Source: a virus. From it: a stretch of 28,378 nucleotides of DNA. This document shows, piece after piece, positions 1 through 7,814 of this stretch; position 1 is the first letter of the stretch; the number at the start of each line of letters is the position of its first letter. The translations under genes were made by a program, and so were the position numbers. The DNA lies in the IMG/VR virus record IMGVR_UViG_3300030090_007143, positions 1 through 28,378 of that record; one strand, given 5' to 3'. The notes below the pieces were generated by a model, which saw only the letters and a list, made by a program, of their open reading frames with translations, did not search any database and was not told where the DNA came from.

Positions 1-825
1 GACGGACCAACGTGCGCCAAGGCGGCGTGTGCCGGCCTCAACAGCGGTCTTCTCGAACTTAACCTCAACCTGAGGAATATTTCCAGTAATCTCAAAAGCG
101 GAAAGAATTTGCGCAACACCGCGATCTTGATCTGAGAAAGTCCACTCGGAGGTTCTACCTTCGGCGGTGCTTGCTCCACTCAACACGTTCGAAGACGAAC
201 CTGTAAAGCGAGTATCAAGAAGTTGGTATCCAAGCTCATCTGCGTTCAATCCAGCAGCACCTTCGTAGAGACCGTTGTCTCCACTAAGTGTTGGATGCTG
301 ACCAGGTACGAAACCAGGACCAGTATCTCCACTACGATCAGGGCGCCAGCTATTCGACATTCCAGCTCCAGTAATGGAACCTTTACCATCAATACCGCTA
401 CCAAGGGTATCGGACTGATAAGCATAGCGAAGAGCAAATGCCAATCCAACAGGACCGGACATTGGCTGAACACCAACGATTTCGTTGGTGATGAGTTCGG
501 GGAACGTACGACGAATCATTGGAATGAGCACTTTAGGAAGACGAGCATCACCTGGAGCATAATTATCGCCCGAGTTAATAGTACCCGGAGGAGAATAAAT
601 GCCAGCAGTTGAAGCCCCGTCGCCGAAGCTACCACCGTGACCGGCAGTATTAGCTTCCTCAATACACCATTTTTCCTGGTTCTCAAGAAGAATAGCAGTA
701 TTTAAACGGGTATGATCGTCCTCAATGGGTGCCACACTATCGGAAGAGTATTCAAGAACAGGTGCCCACTTCTCAAGAAGTGAATCTGCTCTATCTCTAT
801 CAATAAATGATTGTGGTTTATTCAT
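1..825 (-). CDS. 23: Major capsid protein gp23, N-terminal 275 residues (runs off window)
   Basis: Forms the hexameric lattice of the T4-like head. I translated it directly from the minus strand, starting at the ATG at 825; it begins MNKPQSFIDRDRADSLLEKW and is open to the window edge. The stretch GVQPMSGPVGLAFALRY (residues 118-134), preceded by a PMIRRTFPELI-like segment, is the gp23 signature. By alignment to T4 (FENQEK...FLTEAE), the segment LENQEKWCIEEANTAG suggests that the prohead protease removes the N-terminal delta domain after IEE (residue 57); this is inferred. An AAAGGA Shine-Dalgarno sequence lies 8-9 nt before the ATG, unlike most late genes here. Gene order gp21-core-gp22-gp23 supports the call. 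The gene is clearly richer in G+C (about 50% in the lines I counted) than its neighbours, which fits very high expression. The C-terminal part is missing only because the window ends. Confidence 0.97.
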   Translation of the reverse strand, partial: MNKPQSFIDRDRADSLLEKWAPVLEYSSDSVAPIEDDHTRLNTAILLENQEKWCIEEANTAGHGGSFGDGASTAGIYSPPGTINSGDNYAPGDARLPKVLIPMIRRTFPELITNEIVGVQPMSGPVGLAFALRYAYQSDTLGSGIDGKGSITGAGMSNSWRPDRSGDTGPGFVPGQHPTLSGDNGLYEGAAGLNADELGYQLLDTRFTGSSSNVLSGASTAEGRTSEWTFSDQDRGVAQILSAFEITGNIPQVEVKFEKTAVEAGTRRLGARWSV

Positions 826-851
826 TAGACGTTTCCTTTCATTTTACCTCA

Positions 852-889
852 TGGGATCTAGTCCCAAGTTACTCAGGTGACAAGCACCT
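852..889 (-). promoter_or_regulatory. Two tandem 5-bp stem-loops in the gp22-gp23 gap
   Basis: The 82-nt gap between gp22 and gp23 holds two small perfect hairpins of the same design. TGGGA/TCCCA (852-856 with 862-866) and AGGTG/CACCT (875-879 with 885-889) each have a 5-nt loop. On the mRNA they lie just upstream of the gp23 Shine-Dalgarno sequence. No U-tract follows either stem, so they do not look like intrinsic terminators. RNA processing or stabilisation of the gp23 message is a possible role, but this is inference. Confidence 0.45.
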
Positions 890-907
890 CAATGTTCAGG
901 GTTGAAA

Positions 908-1759
908 TTATTTGTGAGATCTTTTTAACTCTTGTAAATAAGGGTTAGCCGGCTCTTTTTTCTTCTCTGAAAGTTTTGGTTGCGGGGCATCAGCTTTGAC
1001 CTTACGCTGTACAAATGCCTCCTCTTTAATAACACTAAGTCTCTCTTTTTCTTTTTTATCAAAAAGTCTCTCAGTGTATTCGAAATTTTCCTCAATAAAC
1101 TTAGGTGATTTATCACTAAGAATACGTAACATATACTCCTTCTTCTTACCAGTTAAGTGTGAAGTCTTTGATTCTAATAGTAAATCAGCTTTAGTCTTGG
1201 TATAAGCTTCTCTAAGAAGTCCGTTCTCTTTCTCAAGCTTTGCAACTTTCTGTGCTAGCTGATCAATTTGTGTTTTACCATCAACAACAGCTTCTTTAAC
1301 AGACTCAGACATAAGAGAAGAATCAACAGCGAGAACTTTTCTTAAGTTAGCAAGAACTTCACGAGATGTTCTATTCTTAGTTGCTTCTTCAATAGCTTGA
1401 GCTGGAATAGCTTCATCAATATACTCTTCTAAATAATCTGAAATACTCTCAACTAAAGTTGATTTAAACTTATTAGCTCTTCCGTTAAGTTCACTCTCAT
1501 AACGCTTTACAACAGTAATAAGCTTATTAGCGTTATTATGATCAACAGCTTCAACAACTCTCTTAAGTTTATCTGTATGGTCTTTATCAATTGCGCTTAC
1601 TAACTCTTCAAGTTTTTCTGCATAAAGCTCATCTTGATTCGTTAAAGCAGCTTCAACTGATAATTGAATTTTTTCTTCGATAGCAGTTTCTATTTCTTTA
1701 ACAGAATCTTCTGTTAAAACTCCTGCTGCCTGTTCTGGTAATGCTTCTGATTTCTTCAT
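908..1759 (-). CDS. 22: Prohead core scaffold protein gp22
   Basis: Internal scaffold around which the T4-like prohead assembles; in T4 it is later cut to peptides by the gp21 protease. The 283-aa product is close to the T4 length (269 aa), highly charged and almost wholly helical in appearance. It has heptad-like stretches (residues about 20-110 and 165-200, e.g. LAQKVAKLEKENGLLREAY) and a basic Lys/Pro-rich C-terminus. Several L/I-x-E tripeptides resemble T4 prohead protease sites. The call rests on length, composition and position between the core protein/gp21 and gp23, because scaffold sequences diverge quickly. It starts 2 nt after the stop of the 48-aa core gene, so the two are probably translationally coupled. 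Confidence 0.85.
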   Translation of the reverse strand: MKKSEALPEQAAGVLTEDSVKEIETAIEEKIQLSVEAALTNQDELYAEKLEELVSAIDKDHTDKLKRVVEAVDHNNANKLITVVKRYESELNGRANKFKSTLVESISDYLEEYIDEAIPAQAIEEATKNRTSREVLANLRKVLAVDSSLMSESVKEAVVDGKTQIDQLAQKVAKLEKENGLLREAYTKTKADLLLESKTSHLTGKKKEYMLRILSDKSPKFIEENFEYTERLFDKKEKERLSVIKEEAFVQRKVKADAPQPKLSEKKKEPANPYLQELKRSHK

Positions 1760-1761
1760 GT

Positions 1762-1908
1762 TTAAAAGAGTGGTTTTTCTGTTGCGCGATCGATTCTTTT
1801 TGTAATTTTATCTTCGATGACGCTCTTTAAATATTTATGTGCCTGGGCATAATTTTTCTTAGAAATATGCTCAATGACCTTAATAATCTTTAATTTTTCT
1901 TTGCCCAT
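1762..1908 (-). CDS. Small prohead core protein (gp67/gp68-like), 48 aa
   Basis: A short gene read directly from the minus strand: ATG at 1908, TAA at 1762-1764. The product begins MGKEKLKIIKVIEHISKKNY and ends KRIDRATEKPLF; it is basic and helical. In T4-like phages the slot between the protease gp21 and scaffold gp22 (or just before gp21) holds small core proteins gp67 and gp68. The pattern 'helix, then KNYxxAxxYLKxxIEDKI' resembles those proteins, but the exact match is uncertain. An AATAAATA late box lies 5 nt before the ATG and overlaps the gp21 stop codon; the downstream gap to gp22 is 2 nt. Position and promoter argue for a real gene. Confidence 0.7.
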   Translation of the reverse strand: MGKEKLKIIKVIEHISKKNYAQAHKYLKSVIEDKITKRIDRATEKPLF

Positions 1909-1913
1909 AATAT

Positions 1914-1921
1914 TATTTATT
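1914..1921 (-). promoter_or_regulatory. T4-like late promoter box for the core protein gene
   Basis: AATAAATA on the minus strand, ending 5 nt before the ATG at 1908 and overlapping the gp21 stop codon. It resembles the T4 late -10 consensus TATAAATA. Confidence 0.6.
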
Positions 1922-2585
1922 AGATTGATTTAATAAAGCTAAGAATTCTATCACGTAAAAAGGTATCAACATCCTTTTTAGGTAATCTTTCTAGAGATTT
2001 TTCAAAATTTTCGTATACTTCTTCGTATTTATCGTCGCCAACAACTACCCATTGCTTTGATTCTAAGATACCATTAACAAAGGCTTTTGGGTAAGACGGG
2101 TCTGCTACGCAGTCAATAGCTACAAGTTTCATATTTTTAACAGTACTATGATCACTACTTTCTTCAAGCGTTCCAAGAGCACGTGAAGACATTCCAACCT
2201 TTACTCCATCATTAATTAAAGATCTAACTATTTGACCGCAGGGTGTTGTTAGTACTTTAGATTTACCATAAAAGATATTTCCGTCTTGAGTTAACTCAGT
2301 TACAATGTGGCATGCTCTTTCAAGATCAACATCAGCAGTAGTTGGATGGTTTAACTCACCCATCGCACGTCCAGGGGTAACCATTTCCTCGATATAGCGT
2401 GCAGTTTCCCTTTCTAATTCTTTTAATGGATACATCCGGTTGTTCCTGTTAACACCTTCTGCCATCATATATGGACCTTTTATGAATAAATTTGAAGGCG
2501 AGTTTCTATCTACTTCTTCTTCAATGTATTCGAACTCATCGTTTACATCAGGTTTTTCTACAACCAAGTTAAGTTTTAATGCCAT
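1920..2585 (-). CDS. 21: Prohead core protease gp21
   Basis: Serine protease of the herpesvirus-assemblin-like fold. It cleaves scaffold and capsid proteins (consensus L/I-x-E) during head maturation and then itself. The 221-aa product matches the T4 length (212 aa). GELNHP (residues 77-81 region, His80) and GMSSRALG (residues 131-138, Ser133/134) are the conserved catalytic His and Ser blocks; KGPYMMAEGVNRNNRMYP near residue 36-53 and ADPSYPKAFV near 161-170 are also typical. A CTAAATA late box ends 5 nt before the ATG and abuts the gp4 stop codon. It sits between gp4 and the core/scaffold genes, as expected for the head operon. Confidence 0.95.
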   Translation of the reverse strand: MALKLNLVVEKPDVNDEFEYIEEEVDRNSPSNLFIKGPYMMAEGVNRNNRMYPLKELERETARYIEEMVTPGRAMGELNHPTTADVDLERACHIVTELTQDGNIFYGKSKVLTTPCGQIVRSLINDGVKVGMSSRALGTLEESSDHSTVKNMKLVAIDCVADPSYPKAFVNGILESKQWVVVGDDKYEEVYENFEKSLERLPKKDVDTFLRDRILSFIKSI

Positions 2586-2590
2586 ATTAT

Positions 2591-2597
2591 TATTTAG
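2591..2597 (-). promoter_or_regulatory. T4-like late promoter box for gp21
   Basis: CTAAATA on the minus strand, 5 nt upstream of the gp21 ATG and directly after the gp4 stop codon. CTAAATA is the commonest variant in this window. Confidence 0.6.
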
Positions 2598-3038
2598 TCA
2601 CCCCTTACGATAAAGCTCCTTTTCTGTAATAATTATGAAGGTAAAACCGGACTTTTTACAATATTCTCGAGCTGCTTTCCATTTTGCTTGATTTGTTATA
2701 AACATTTTTTGCTCGTATATCAAATGCTGTTTCTTTCTATACTTTGTTTGAGGTGGTTTTGTTTGTTTTGAAGGTTTTATTTCAACAAGGTAGTTAATTA
2801 CCTCATTACCTTCCTTTATAGAAACAAAATTATCTACATAATATTTGTGAACTCTATTGTCTAGAGGGTTTTTATAAGGAACAACAACGTTTTCACTGCC
2901 CCATTTTAAAACATTTGGATTTGTATCGCAAAATCTAAAGAACTTTAATTCTAATCCTGATCTATATACTGCTTTTGTACCAATAAATTTTTCAGAATTA
3001 GTTGGAGTAAAGACACCTTGCCGCCACTTCTTCCTCAT
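2598..3038 (-). CDS. 4: Head completion protein gp4 (nuclease-like)
   Basis: T4 gp4 (also called gp50/65) is needed to finish DNA-filled heads before tail joining, and its fold is nuclease-like. The 146-aa product equals the T4 length (about 150 aa). Family hallmarks are a basic N-terminus; AVYRSGLELKFFRFCDTNPN (residues about 24-43); WGSENVVVPY; a Y-x-D-x-F block (KYYVDNFV); LVEIKPSKQT (E/K nuclease-like pair, residues about 84-93); FITNQAKWKAA; and a C-terminal FIIITEKEL. The Asp...Glu-x-Lys arrangement resembles the PD-(D/E)XK/TnsA-like active site. The start overlaps the stop of the upstream structural gene as ATGA, suggesting translational coupling. Confidence 0.88.
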   Translation of the reverse strand: MRKKWRQGVFTPTNSEKFIGTKAVYRSGLELKFFRFCDTNPNVLKWGSENVVVPYKNPLDNRVHKYYVDNFVSIKEGNEVINYLVEIKPSKQTKPPQTKYRKKQHLIYEQKMFITNQAKWKAAREYCKKSGFTFIIITEKELYRKG

Positions 3039-4318
3039 CCTACAAAGAACATTGGTGGTTCCGTATCGCCTAGTCCAGGAGATGCGCCTTCTAATAGTTT
3101 ATTCTCAAGTTCGGCTTTTTTATCTAACCCTTCTTGAAGCATATCGTAGTTTAATGCACCACCACCTAATAATTGTACATTGCCAAACTTACCTCTTACA
3201 CGTCCAATAGTTATCATACTAAGTGCTAGAGCATATTCGTATACCCATTGCTCCATAATAACATCTCTAATAGGTTTTTCGAGATAACATCCAAGAACTC
3301 CATAGAATCTATCATTACCAGGTTGTGGGTACATTTGCATATATTGCGTCCTAGGATCGAATTTTATATCTCTTCGAATTGCTAATAGTTTTTCTCTTGT
3401 ATCAATCCACTCTTTTAGTGTATACCAAGATACTAAGTCAAATCCATAGTTACCTAAAGCATAACTAAAGTATGTTTGTTGTGCGAGTGTTTGTTCTAAA
3501 GTAAACAACGTATTAATACCTGTAGTTGAACCTTCTTCGAAGTCGATAACATCAACAACTTTTCTATATTCCATTACATCATAATCAAATGCATTTTGAT
3601 AATATAGAGCTTTAGTTTCTTTACCTTCAAGAGTTATTGTTTGTTCAGGTGAAGCTTTAAAAAATGCACTAAGACCAGGTTTAAATGAAGTTATGTCCTG
3701 ATAAAGTGAAGTTCCAAACACTTGAAATGGTTCTATACCAGCACCAAGTGCTGATGGTTTTTCATAAGTACCTGCTGTTACAGAGGCGAAAAGTGATGAT
3801 AGCGAATTAATCCCCCCACCGTGTGGCGTACCAACAAACTCTGTCGCACTTAAGGATGACATTGCTACGTACACAGAAGGTAAGTTTGTTTGTGGATTAC
3901 CACCACCAGGCAGCCCGGATAATGCACCTGCAGCCCCACTTAGTAAGTTTGGCGGTTGCGATCCGTAAAATTCTGGACCTGGTCCTAAAGGGTTTTTACC
4001 GCCTATTTGTTTTACTTTTGTATCAAGATCAGTATTTGCTAGTGTATAGAGAAAGTCTAATCTAATACCTTTATTGTATTCATACATATTAGAATCAAAT
4101 ATTAAATATTCTCTCGTATAACCAGCGTACTTTGTAAAGTATTCAACTGCTATCTGAACGTTTTGTCTAAGTTGATCAGTATGTATCTCTAAGCTTATTA
4201 AGGGATATCCAAGGGATCTTTTTATTCTGTCGCCAAGTTGATCGTATGTTTTAATCTTGCTATTTAAATTTGTTGATAAAAATGCAGAAAGCGGTTTAAT
4301 ATTACATGCAAGTGCCAT
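3035..4318 (-). CDS. Virion structural protein of marine T4-like phages (location in particle unknown)
   Basis: 427-aa protein. The N-terminal block (residues about 34-80, LGYPLISLEIHTDQLRQNVQ followed by AVEYFTKYAGY) is a motif shared by several neck/head-tail structural proteins of marine T4-like phages. The C-terminal half (KFDPRTQYMQMYPQP, GCYLEKPIRDVIMEQWV, GRVRGKFGNVQLLGGGALNY, ending PPMFFVG) matches a structural protein I recognise from such genomes. The middle (residues about 105-200) is Gly/Pro/Ser-rich and probably a variable loop. It is placed between portal gp20 and gp4, so a role at the head-neck region is likely but not proven. An AATAAATA late box ends 5 nt before the ATG. Its stop overlaps the gp4 start. 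Confidence 0.75.
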   Translation of the reverse strand: MALACNIKPLSAFLSTNLNSKIKTYDQLGDRIKRSLGYPLISLEIHTDQLRQNVQIAVEYFTKYAGYTREYLIFDSNMYEYNKGIRLDFLYTLANTDLDTKVKQIGGKNPLGPGPEFYGSQPPNLLSGAAGALSGLPGGGNPQTNLPSVYVAMSSLSATEFVGTPHGGGINSLSSLFASVTAGTYEKPSALGAGIEPFQVFGTSLYQDITSFKPGLSAFFKASPEQTITLEGKETKALYYQNAFDYDVMEYRKVVDVIDFEEGSTTGINTLFTLEQTLAQQTYFSYALGNYGFDLVSWYTLKEWIDTREKLLAIRRDIKFDPRTQYMQMYPQPGNDRFYGVLGCYLEKPIRDVIMEQWVYEYALALSMITIGRVRGKFGNVQLLGGGALNYDMLQEGLDKKAELENKLLEGASPGLGDTEPPMFFVG

Positions 4319-4323
4319 AAAAT

Positions 4324-4331
4324 TATTTATT
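4324..4331 (-). promoter_or_regulatory. T4-like late promoter box, minus arm of a divergent pair
   Basis: AATAAATA on the minus strand, 5 nt before the ATG at 4318. It lies 4 nt from the plus-strand late box, making a compact divergent late promoter. Confidence 0.6.
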
Positions 4332-4335
4332 CAGG

Positions 4336-4343
4336 CATAAATA
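4336..4343 (+). promoter_or_regulatory. T4-like late promoter box, plus arm of a divergent pair
   Basis: CATAAATA on the plus strand, ending 5 nt before the ATG at 4349. It matches the T4 late consensus at seven of eight positions and is the only plus-strand late box within the virion module. Confidence 0.65.
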
Positions 4344-4348
4344 AATAT

Positions 4349-4729
4349 ATGGCGACACCAACATCAAATTCCGGAAGTGAATATTTTAATATAAATCAGT
4401 GTAGATCGTATGGGATGAGACTAGCCGGAAGCTCAGCTCTAACATGCTTATCAAGTACAGATACCGGAGGACACGGAGCGGGCATGCCCTGTTCTGAAGT
4501 TATTATACAAAATAGAACTGGCGGCGATGTAACTATTTTTACTACTAACTTCGGACCATTTGCTTCTGGATCACCACAAGGAGCTGGTGGTTCACGTGGA
4601 TTTGTATTAGAAGATAATGATCAATTTACTTTTAGAGGCTTAACAAATGTTAATGAAGTTTCCGCAGCGGCGAAGTCCGCCGGTATGATTTACTACAGGA
4701 CTCAGTTCTTTAGTTTTAATCCACGTTAA
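4349..4729 (+). CDS. Small putative virion accessory protein, inserted against the head operon
   Basis: I do not recognise the family. The 126-aa product is Gly/Ser/Thr/Asn-rich with no Lys-rich region, signal peptide or membrane segment. Its middle and end (SEVIIQNRTGGDVTIFTTNF, then FVLEDNDQFTFRGLTNVNEV) read like a compact beta-sandwich, similar in feel to small decoration or adhesion proteins. It is the only plus-strand gene between minus-strand head genes. It has its own late box (CATAAATA) and shares its TAA stop with the gp20 stop on the other strand through a TTAA overlap. Late expression and position suggest a virion component; an alternative is an accessory (moron-like) gene unrelated to the particle. 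Confidence 0.75.
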   Translation: MATPTSNSGSEYFNINQCRSYGMRLAGSSALTCLSSTDTGGHGAGMPCSEVIIQNRTGGDVTIFTTNFGPFASGSPQGAGGSRGFVLEDNDQFTFRGLTNVNEVSAAAKSAGMIYYRTQFFSFNPR

Positions 4730-6543
4730 ACTTCAGCAGGCTCTTCTACTTCAACTTCAGTTTCTGCGACTTCCTCTGTATCGGCCTCACCAGTGTCTGC
4801 TGGTCCGCCGCCAAACTCTGGTATACCACCTCCGCCACCTCCACCAACACCTGCCCCTTCACCGCCTACAGCAGCTTCACCTTCAGCTAATTCACCCGCT
4901 AATGCTTGTTCTTTCCATGCTGGTCCAGCAGCAGTAATTTGAGCTAACTCCCACTGAAGCTCAGCATCTTTTCTTAAAAATTCCCTGTTAGCTAATATAT
5001 CCTTATCCTTCCATCCAAGATATTTTTTCTGTGCATATGTAGCAGATACAAATTCATTACCAGCTAAGTTAGTATAATTTCCTGATTTAAGCTCAAGTCT
5101 TTGATTTTCTCTAAGCTCATAAAAATTAGTAGGTACATTAAACTCAATCTCTAAATTTTGTTCATTGAGTTCTAATTTTTCAAAAATACCCATTAGCGTA
5201 AGATGAGTAATAAATCCTTTCTTAAGACCAGCTGCAAACCTTTGCTGTTGCCTTATTACAAAACGAGCAAACTTAAGTTCTTCTCTCAATATTGATGTAC
5301 CAGAAGCTTCAACCTGATCTTGTGGATCTAATCTCGCTGTTGGTACTTTGAGAGCTCTATAAAGCTTTTTAATGAAATACATTAAATCAGATAACTCACC
5401 TAAGTTTTGTCCTCCTGCTAGCTGTCTAACATCTGTACCCTCTGAACCTTGTCTCTTAGCAAACCAAAATGCATCAAGCATAGATTGAGGATTAAACTTC
5501 TTAACAACATCTTCTTGGTCTATATCAAATGTTTTTCTCGACCAATACTGTTGAATTAATTTTTTGAGATATGCCTCAGCTTTAGGTGGTGGCATATTAC
5601 CAACATCAACATTAAAAACTAATCTTTCTGGCGCTCTAACTAAACGATAAATAACAATTGCATCTTCAATTAGTGATAACTGTCTATAAGGACGTCTTGC
5701 ATTTTCTAAGAAAGGTATAATAAAGTTTTTAGTTTCATTATATACACCAGAATTAACATACATAATCTGGTTTTGATCCATTGGTATAAATTCAACCTTT
5801 TCTACCTTTTGAGGTTGTGATGGACTAAAGATCGGCTTTCTATATATATAACCTTTAACAAGCATGTTTTGTATGTTGTTATACACCGGATCTATAATCT
5901 CAGCTGGTAAATTAATAACACCGAGTACACCATCTTTTACGTAACCTTCGTGAATTATTTGTTCAAAGAAAACCTCTCCCTCAACCATCATCTGTCGAAA
6001 GTATTGCCAACCTTTATTTTTAAGATCGTAATACTCAACATATCTATGAAATTGTTTTTCTATTTCAGCCTTTTCGTCTATTGTTAAATCAATGTCTTTA
6101 TAATGTAAGCTTGTAATCCATCCTGTTTCATCCGGATTAATCATTTCATCACAAATTTCATCTAACGCATCTGATATTTCAGAATAAGCTGCCATTATCC
6201 TATAATCACGAAGTCTTCCAGCTTTATCATCTTGTATGTTAGCATACATGACATCACCAAAAGATGAATCTTTAGCAAAATCACCAATAGGTATATTATT
6301 ATATGGATTGGAAGAGGAAACAGAAGCTTTAGCTAATGCTTCAGCTCTACGCATTCCAGCTTTCTGAAAGAATTTATATTTTGGGTTTAATGCATCATTT
6401 TCACCGCGACCATCATCTGTAGCATACGGTAGTCTATTTTGGATGTACTGTATTAAACTTCTTCCAAAAGTTGATGCACGACCGTCATTAGTCACATAAG
6501 AGCGATTTTGGTCTGAGCTTGTTGATGATCCGGATCCAGGCAT
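4726..6543 (-). CDS. 20: Portal vertex protein gp20
   Basis: Dodecameric portal of the head, through which DNA is packaged and ejected and to which the neck attaches. The 605-aa product is longer than T4 gp20 (524 aa). Strong family blocks include YSEISDALDEICDEMIN, the segment EDAIVIYRLVRAPERLVFN continuing into VDVGNMPPPKAEAYL (residues about 293-328), RQLAGGQNLGELSDLMYF, and VPTARLDPQDQ followed by an ILREELKFARFVIRQQQ-type helix. The last roughly 60 residues are an unusual low-complexity tail, first poly-Gly and then strongly acidic (Glu/Asp/Val/Thr), which accounts for the extra length. A CATAAATA late box ends 7 nt before the ATG. The stop overlaps that of the convergent small gene at TTAA. 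Confidence 0.97.
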   Translation of the reverse strand: MPGSGSSTSSDQNRSYVTNDGRASTFGRSLIQYIQNRLPYATDDGRGENDALNPKYKFFQKAGMRRAEALAKASVSSSNPYNNIPIGDFAKDSSFGDVMYANIQDDKAGRLRDYRIMAAYSEISDALDEICDEMINPDETGWITSLHYKDIDLTIDEKAEIEKQFHRYVEYYDLKNKGWQYFRQMMVEGEVFFEQIIHEGYVKDGVLGVINLPAEIIDPVYNNIQNMLVKGYIYRKPIFSPSQPQKVEKVEFIPMDQNQIMYVNSGVYNETKNFIIPFLENARRPYRQLSLIEDAIVIYRLVRAPERLVFNVDVGNMPPPKAEAYLKKLIQQYWSRKTFDIDQEDVVKKFNPQSMLDAFWFAKRQGSEGTDVRQLAGGQNLGELSDLMYFIKKLYRALKVPTARLDPQDQVEASGTSILREELKFARFVIRQQQRFAAGLKKGFITHLTLMGIFEKLELNEQNLEIEFNVPTNFYELRENQRLELKSGNYTNLAGNEFVSATYAQKKYLGWKDKDILANREFLRKDAELQWELAQITAAGPAWKEQALAGELAEGEAAVGGEGAGVGGGGGGGIPEFGGGPADTGEADTEEVAETEVEVEEPAEV

Positions 6544-6550
6544 TTATATA

Positions 6551-6558
6551 TATTTATG
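6551..6558 (-). promoter_or_regulatory. T4-like late promoter box for gp20
   Basis: CATAAATA on the minus strand, 7 nt before the gp20 ATG and overlapping the stop codon of the upstream gene. Confidence 0.55.
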
Positions 6559-7795
6559 TTAATTTAAGGATAGAGCTACTGGCTTGGTAGGAAGTTGCCC
6601 ACCCAGCTTCATTACCAGTAACGATTGTAAACTCACCTGCTTTTGCAGCACTGAGAGAAGATAAGGGAAAGAAAAAATTAACTACATTATCATTTACGAC
6701 TTTATAAAAATGATCTTCAAGTTCATAGCCACTAATAGTATCCATTTTAGCAGATGTAATGGAAGTAAAATTCGTAAAAAATCCACCCGTACCTGCTATA
6801 GCCCCAGCCTGATCTACGTATGAACTTAAATAAAATTTATTATTTGCGTCTAGACGCTTTCCATAAAGTATAAAGTTACTATGGGTACTTCCTGTGTTTG
6901 TACAAGATATTATATTTGTCACCGTACCCAGCGGAAAGTTATTAATAGGGTAAAAAGTACCAGTAGTAGCGTAAAATATATTTGTAAATTCCGGTATGCC
7001 TGAAACAGTTATTGTTTCCGTATAATTTGTTGGTACGCGATCATTAAACCCTGAAAGACTTGGATAACCTAATTCTTGATAGGTATTATTTTCTACAGGA
7101 AGAGTTGGATCTAATGGTGAATAAATTTTATTAGCTAAATCTACAGCAATAAAATTATTATCAACTTTATAAATACTACCTTGGGTATCTTTTTCTTCCG
7201 GAAACAACCACCCTTTGATTGTAAAAGAAGTATCTACAACAACTCTAAATTTATCATTATATGTTGTATCTGTTGGTGTAGTATAAGCTAAATCACCACT
7301 CCATAACACTTCACTTCTTATTTCTTGTGGATATTGCGCTCCGTAATCTTCAGGTACCTCCCAAGTAAGTATAATATATGGGTTGTTATAAGGTACAAAA
7401 TTAGATACAATTTGATCTACATCTTGCATATATCGCGCAAGAATAGACATACTAACTTCTAAATTTACCGGGACCGGCATCATAAATTTTGATGCAGCTT
7501 TCGGATCTTCTTCTCTTTGAGCTGGTATATAAGAAGGTGCTAACTTATTAAACACCCTATCATTATCTCGAGATATACCTGTTAAGTTAACAGCTACTAC
7601 CGGTAGTGTTATATTTTGCGCTTTATTTATAATATCGTACATTACTCTTTGCTTTGGAGCAAATACATAACGAACTTCAATGTCGTTTCCAGGATTTCTA
7701 TTTTTATTAAACCTACTAATAACAGTATCATCAAACGCAGCTATAAACTGTGTTAGTAAGTCTTTAATTTCAAAATGAAACGCTCGGTTCTTCAT
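6554..7795 (-). CDS. Tail completion/sheath stabiliser-like structural protein (gp15/gp3-like N-terminus)
   Basis: 413-aa protein. Residues about 10-210 resemble the T4 gp15/gp3 tail-completion family: YVFAPKQRVMYDI (strand plus helix after a polymerised interface), LPVVAVNLTGISRDNDRVFN, PVPVNLEVSMSILARYMQDV, DQIVSNFVPYNNPYIILTW, and a final VVVDTSFTIKGWLFP block. In T4 gp15 caps the contracted or extended sheath and joins the tail to the head. The remaining 200 residues are Thr/Ser/Asn/Gly-rich and beta-type, perhaps one or two added surface domains. It lies directly upstream of gp20. I am fairly sure it is a late virion gene (late box AATAAATA, 11 nt before ATG) and less sure it is gp15 rather than a paralogue. 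Confidence 0.6.
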   Translation of the reverse strand: MKNRAFHFEIKDLLTQFIAAFDDTVISRFNKNRNPGNDIEVRYVFAPKQRVMYDIINKAQNITLPVVAVNLTGISRDNDRVFNKLAPSYIPAQREEDPKAASKFMMPVPVNLEVSMSILARYMQDVDQIVSNFVPYNNPYIILTWEVPEDYGAQYPQEIRSEVLWSGDLAYTTPTDTTYNDKFRVVVDTSFTIKGWLFPEEKDTQGSIYKVDNNFIAVDLANKIYSPLDPTLPVENNTYQELGYPSLSGFNDRVPTNYTETITVSGIPEFTNIFYATTGTFYPINNFPLGTVTNIISCTNTGSTHSNFILYGKRLDANNKFYLSSYVDQAGAIAGTGGFFTNFTSITSAKMDTISGYELEDHFYKVVNDNVVNFFFPLSSLSAAKAGEFTIVTGNEAGWATSYQASSSILKLT

Positions 7796-7806
7796 GCGTA
7801 CTTATA

Positions 7807-7814
7807 TATTTATT
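7807..7814 (-). promoter_or_regulatory. T4-like late promoter box for the gp15-like gene
   Basis: AATAAATA on the minus strand, overlapping the helicase stop codon. The distance to the ATG is 11 nt, the longest in this set. Confidence 0.5.

Noticed and set aside
223-612. Plus-strand open frame opposite gp23
   Set aside because: Its product is Thr/Ser/Arg-rich with no domain look and is fully antisense to clear gp23 coding sequence.
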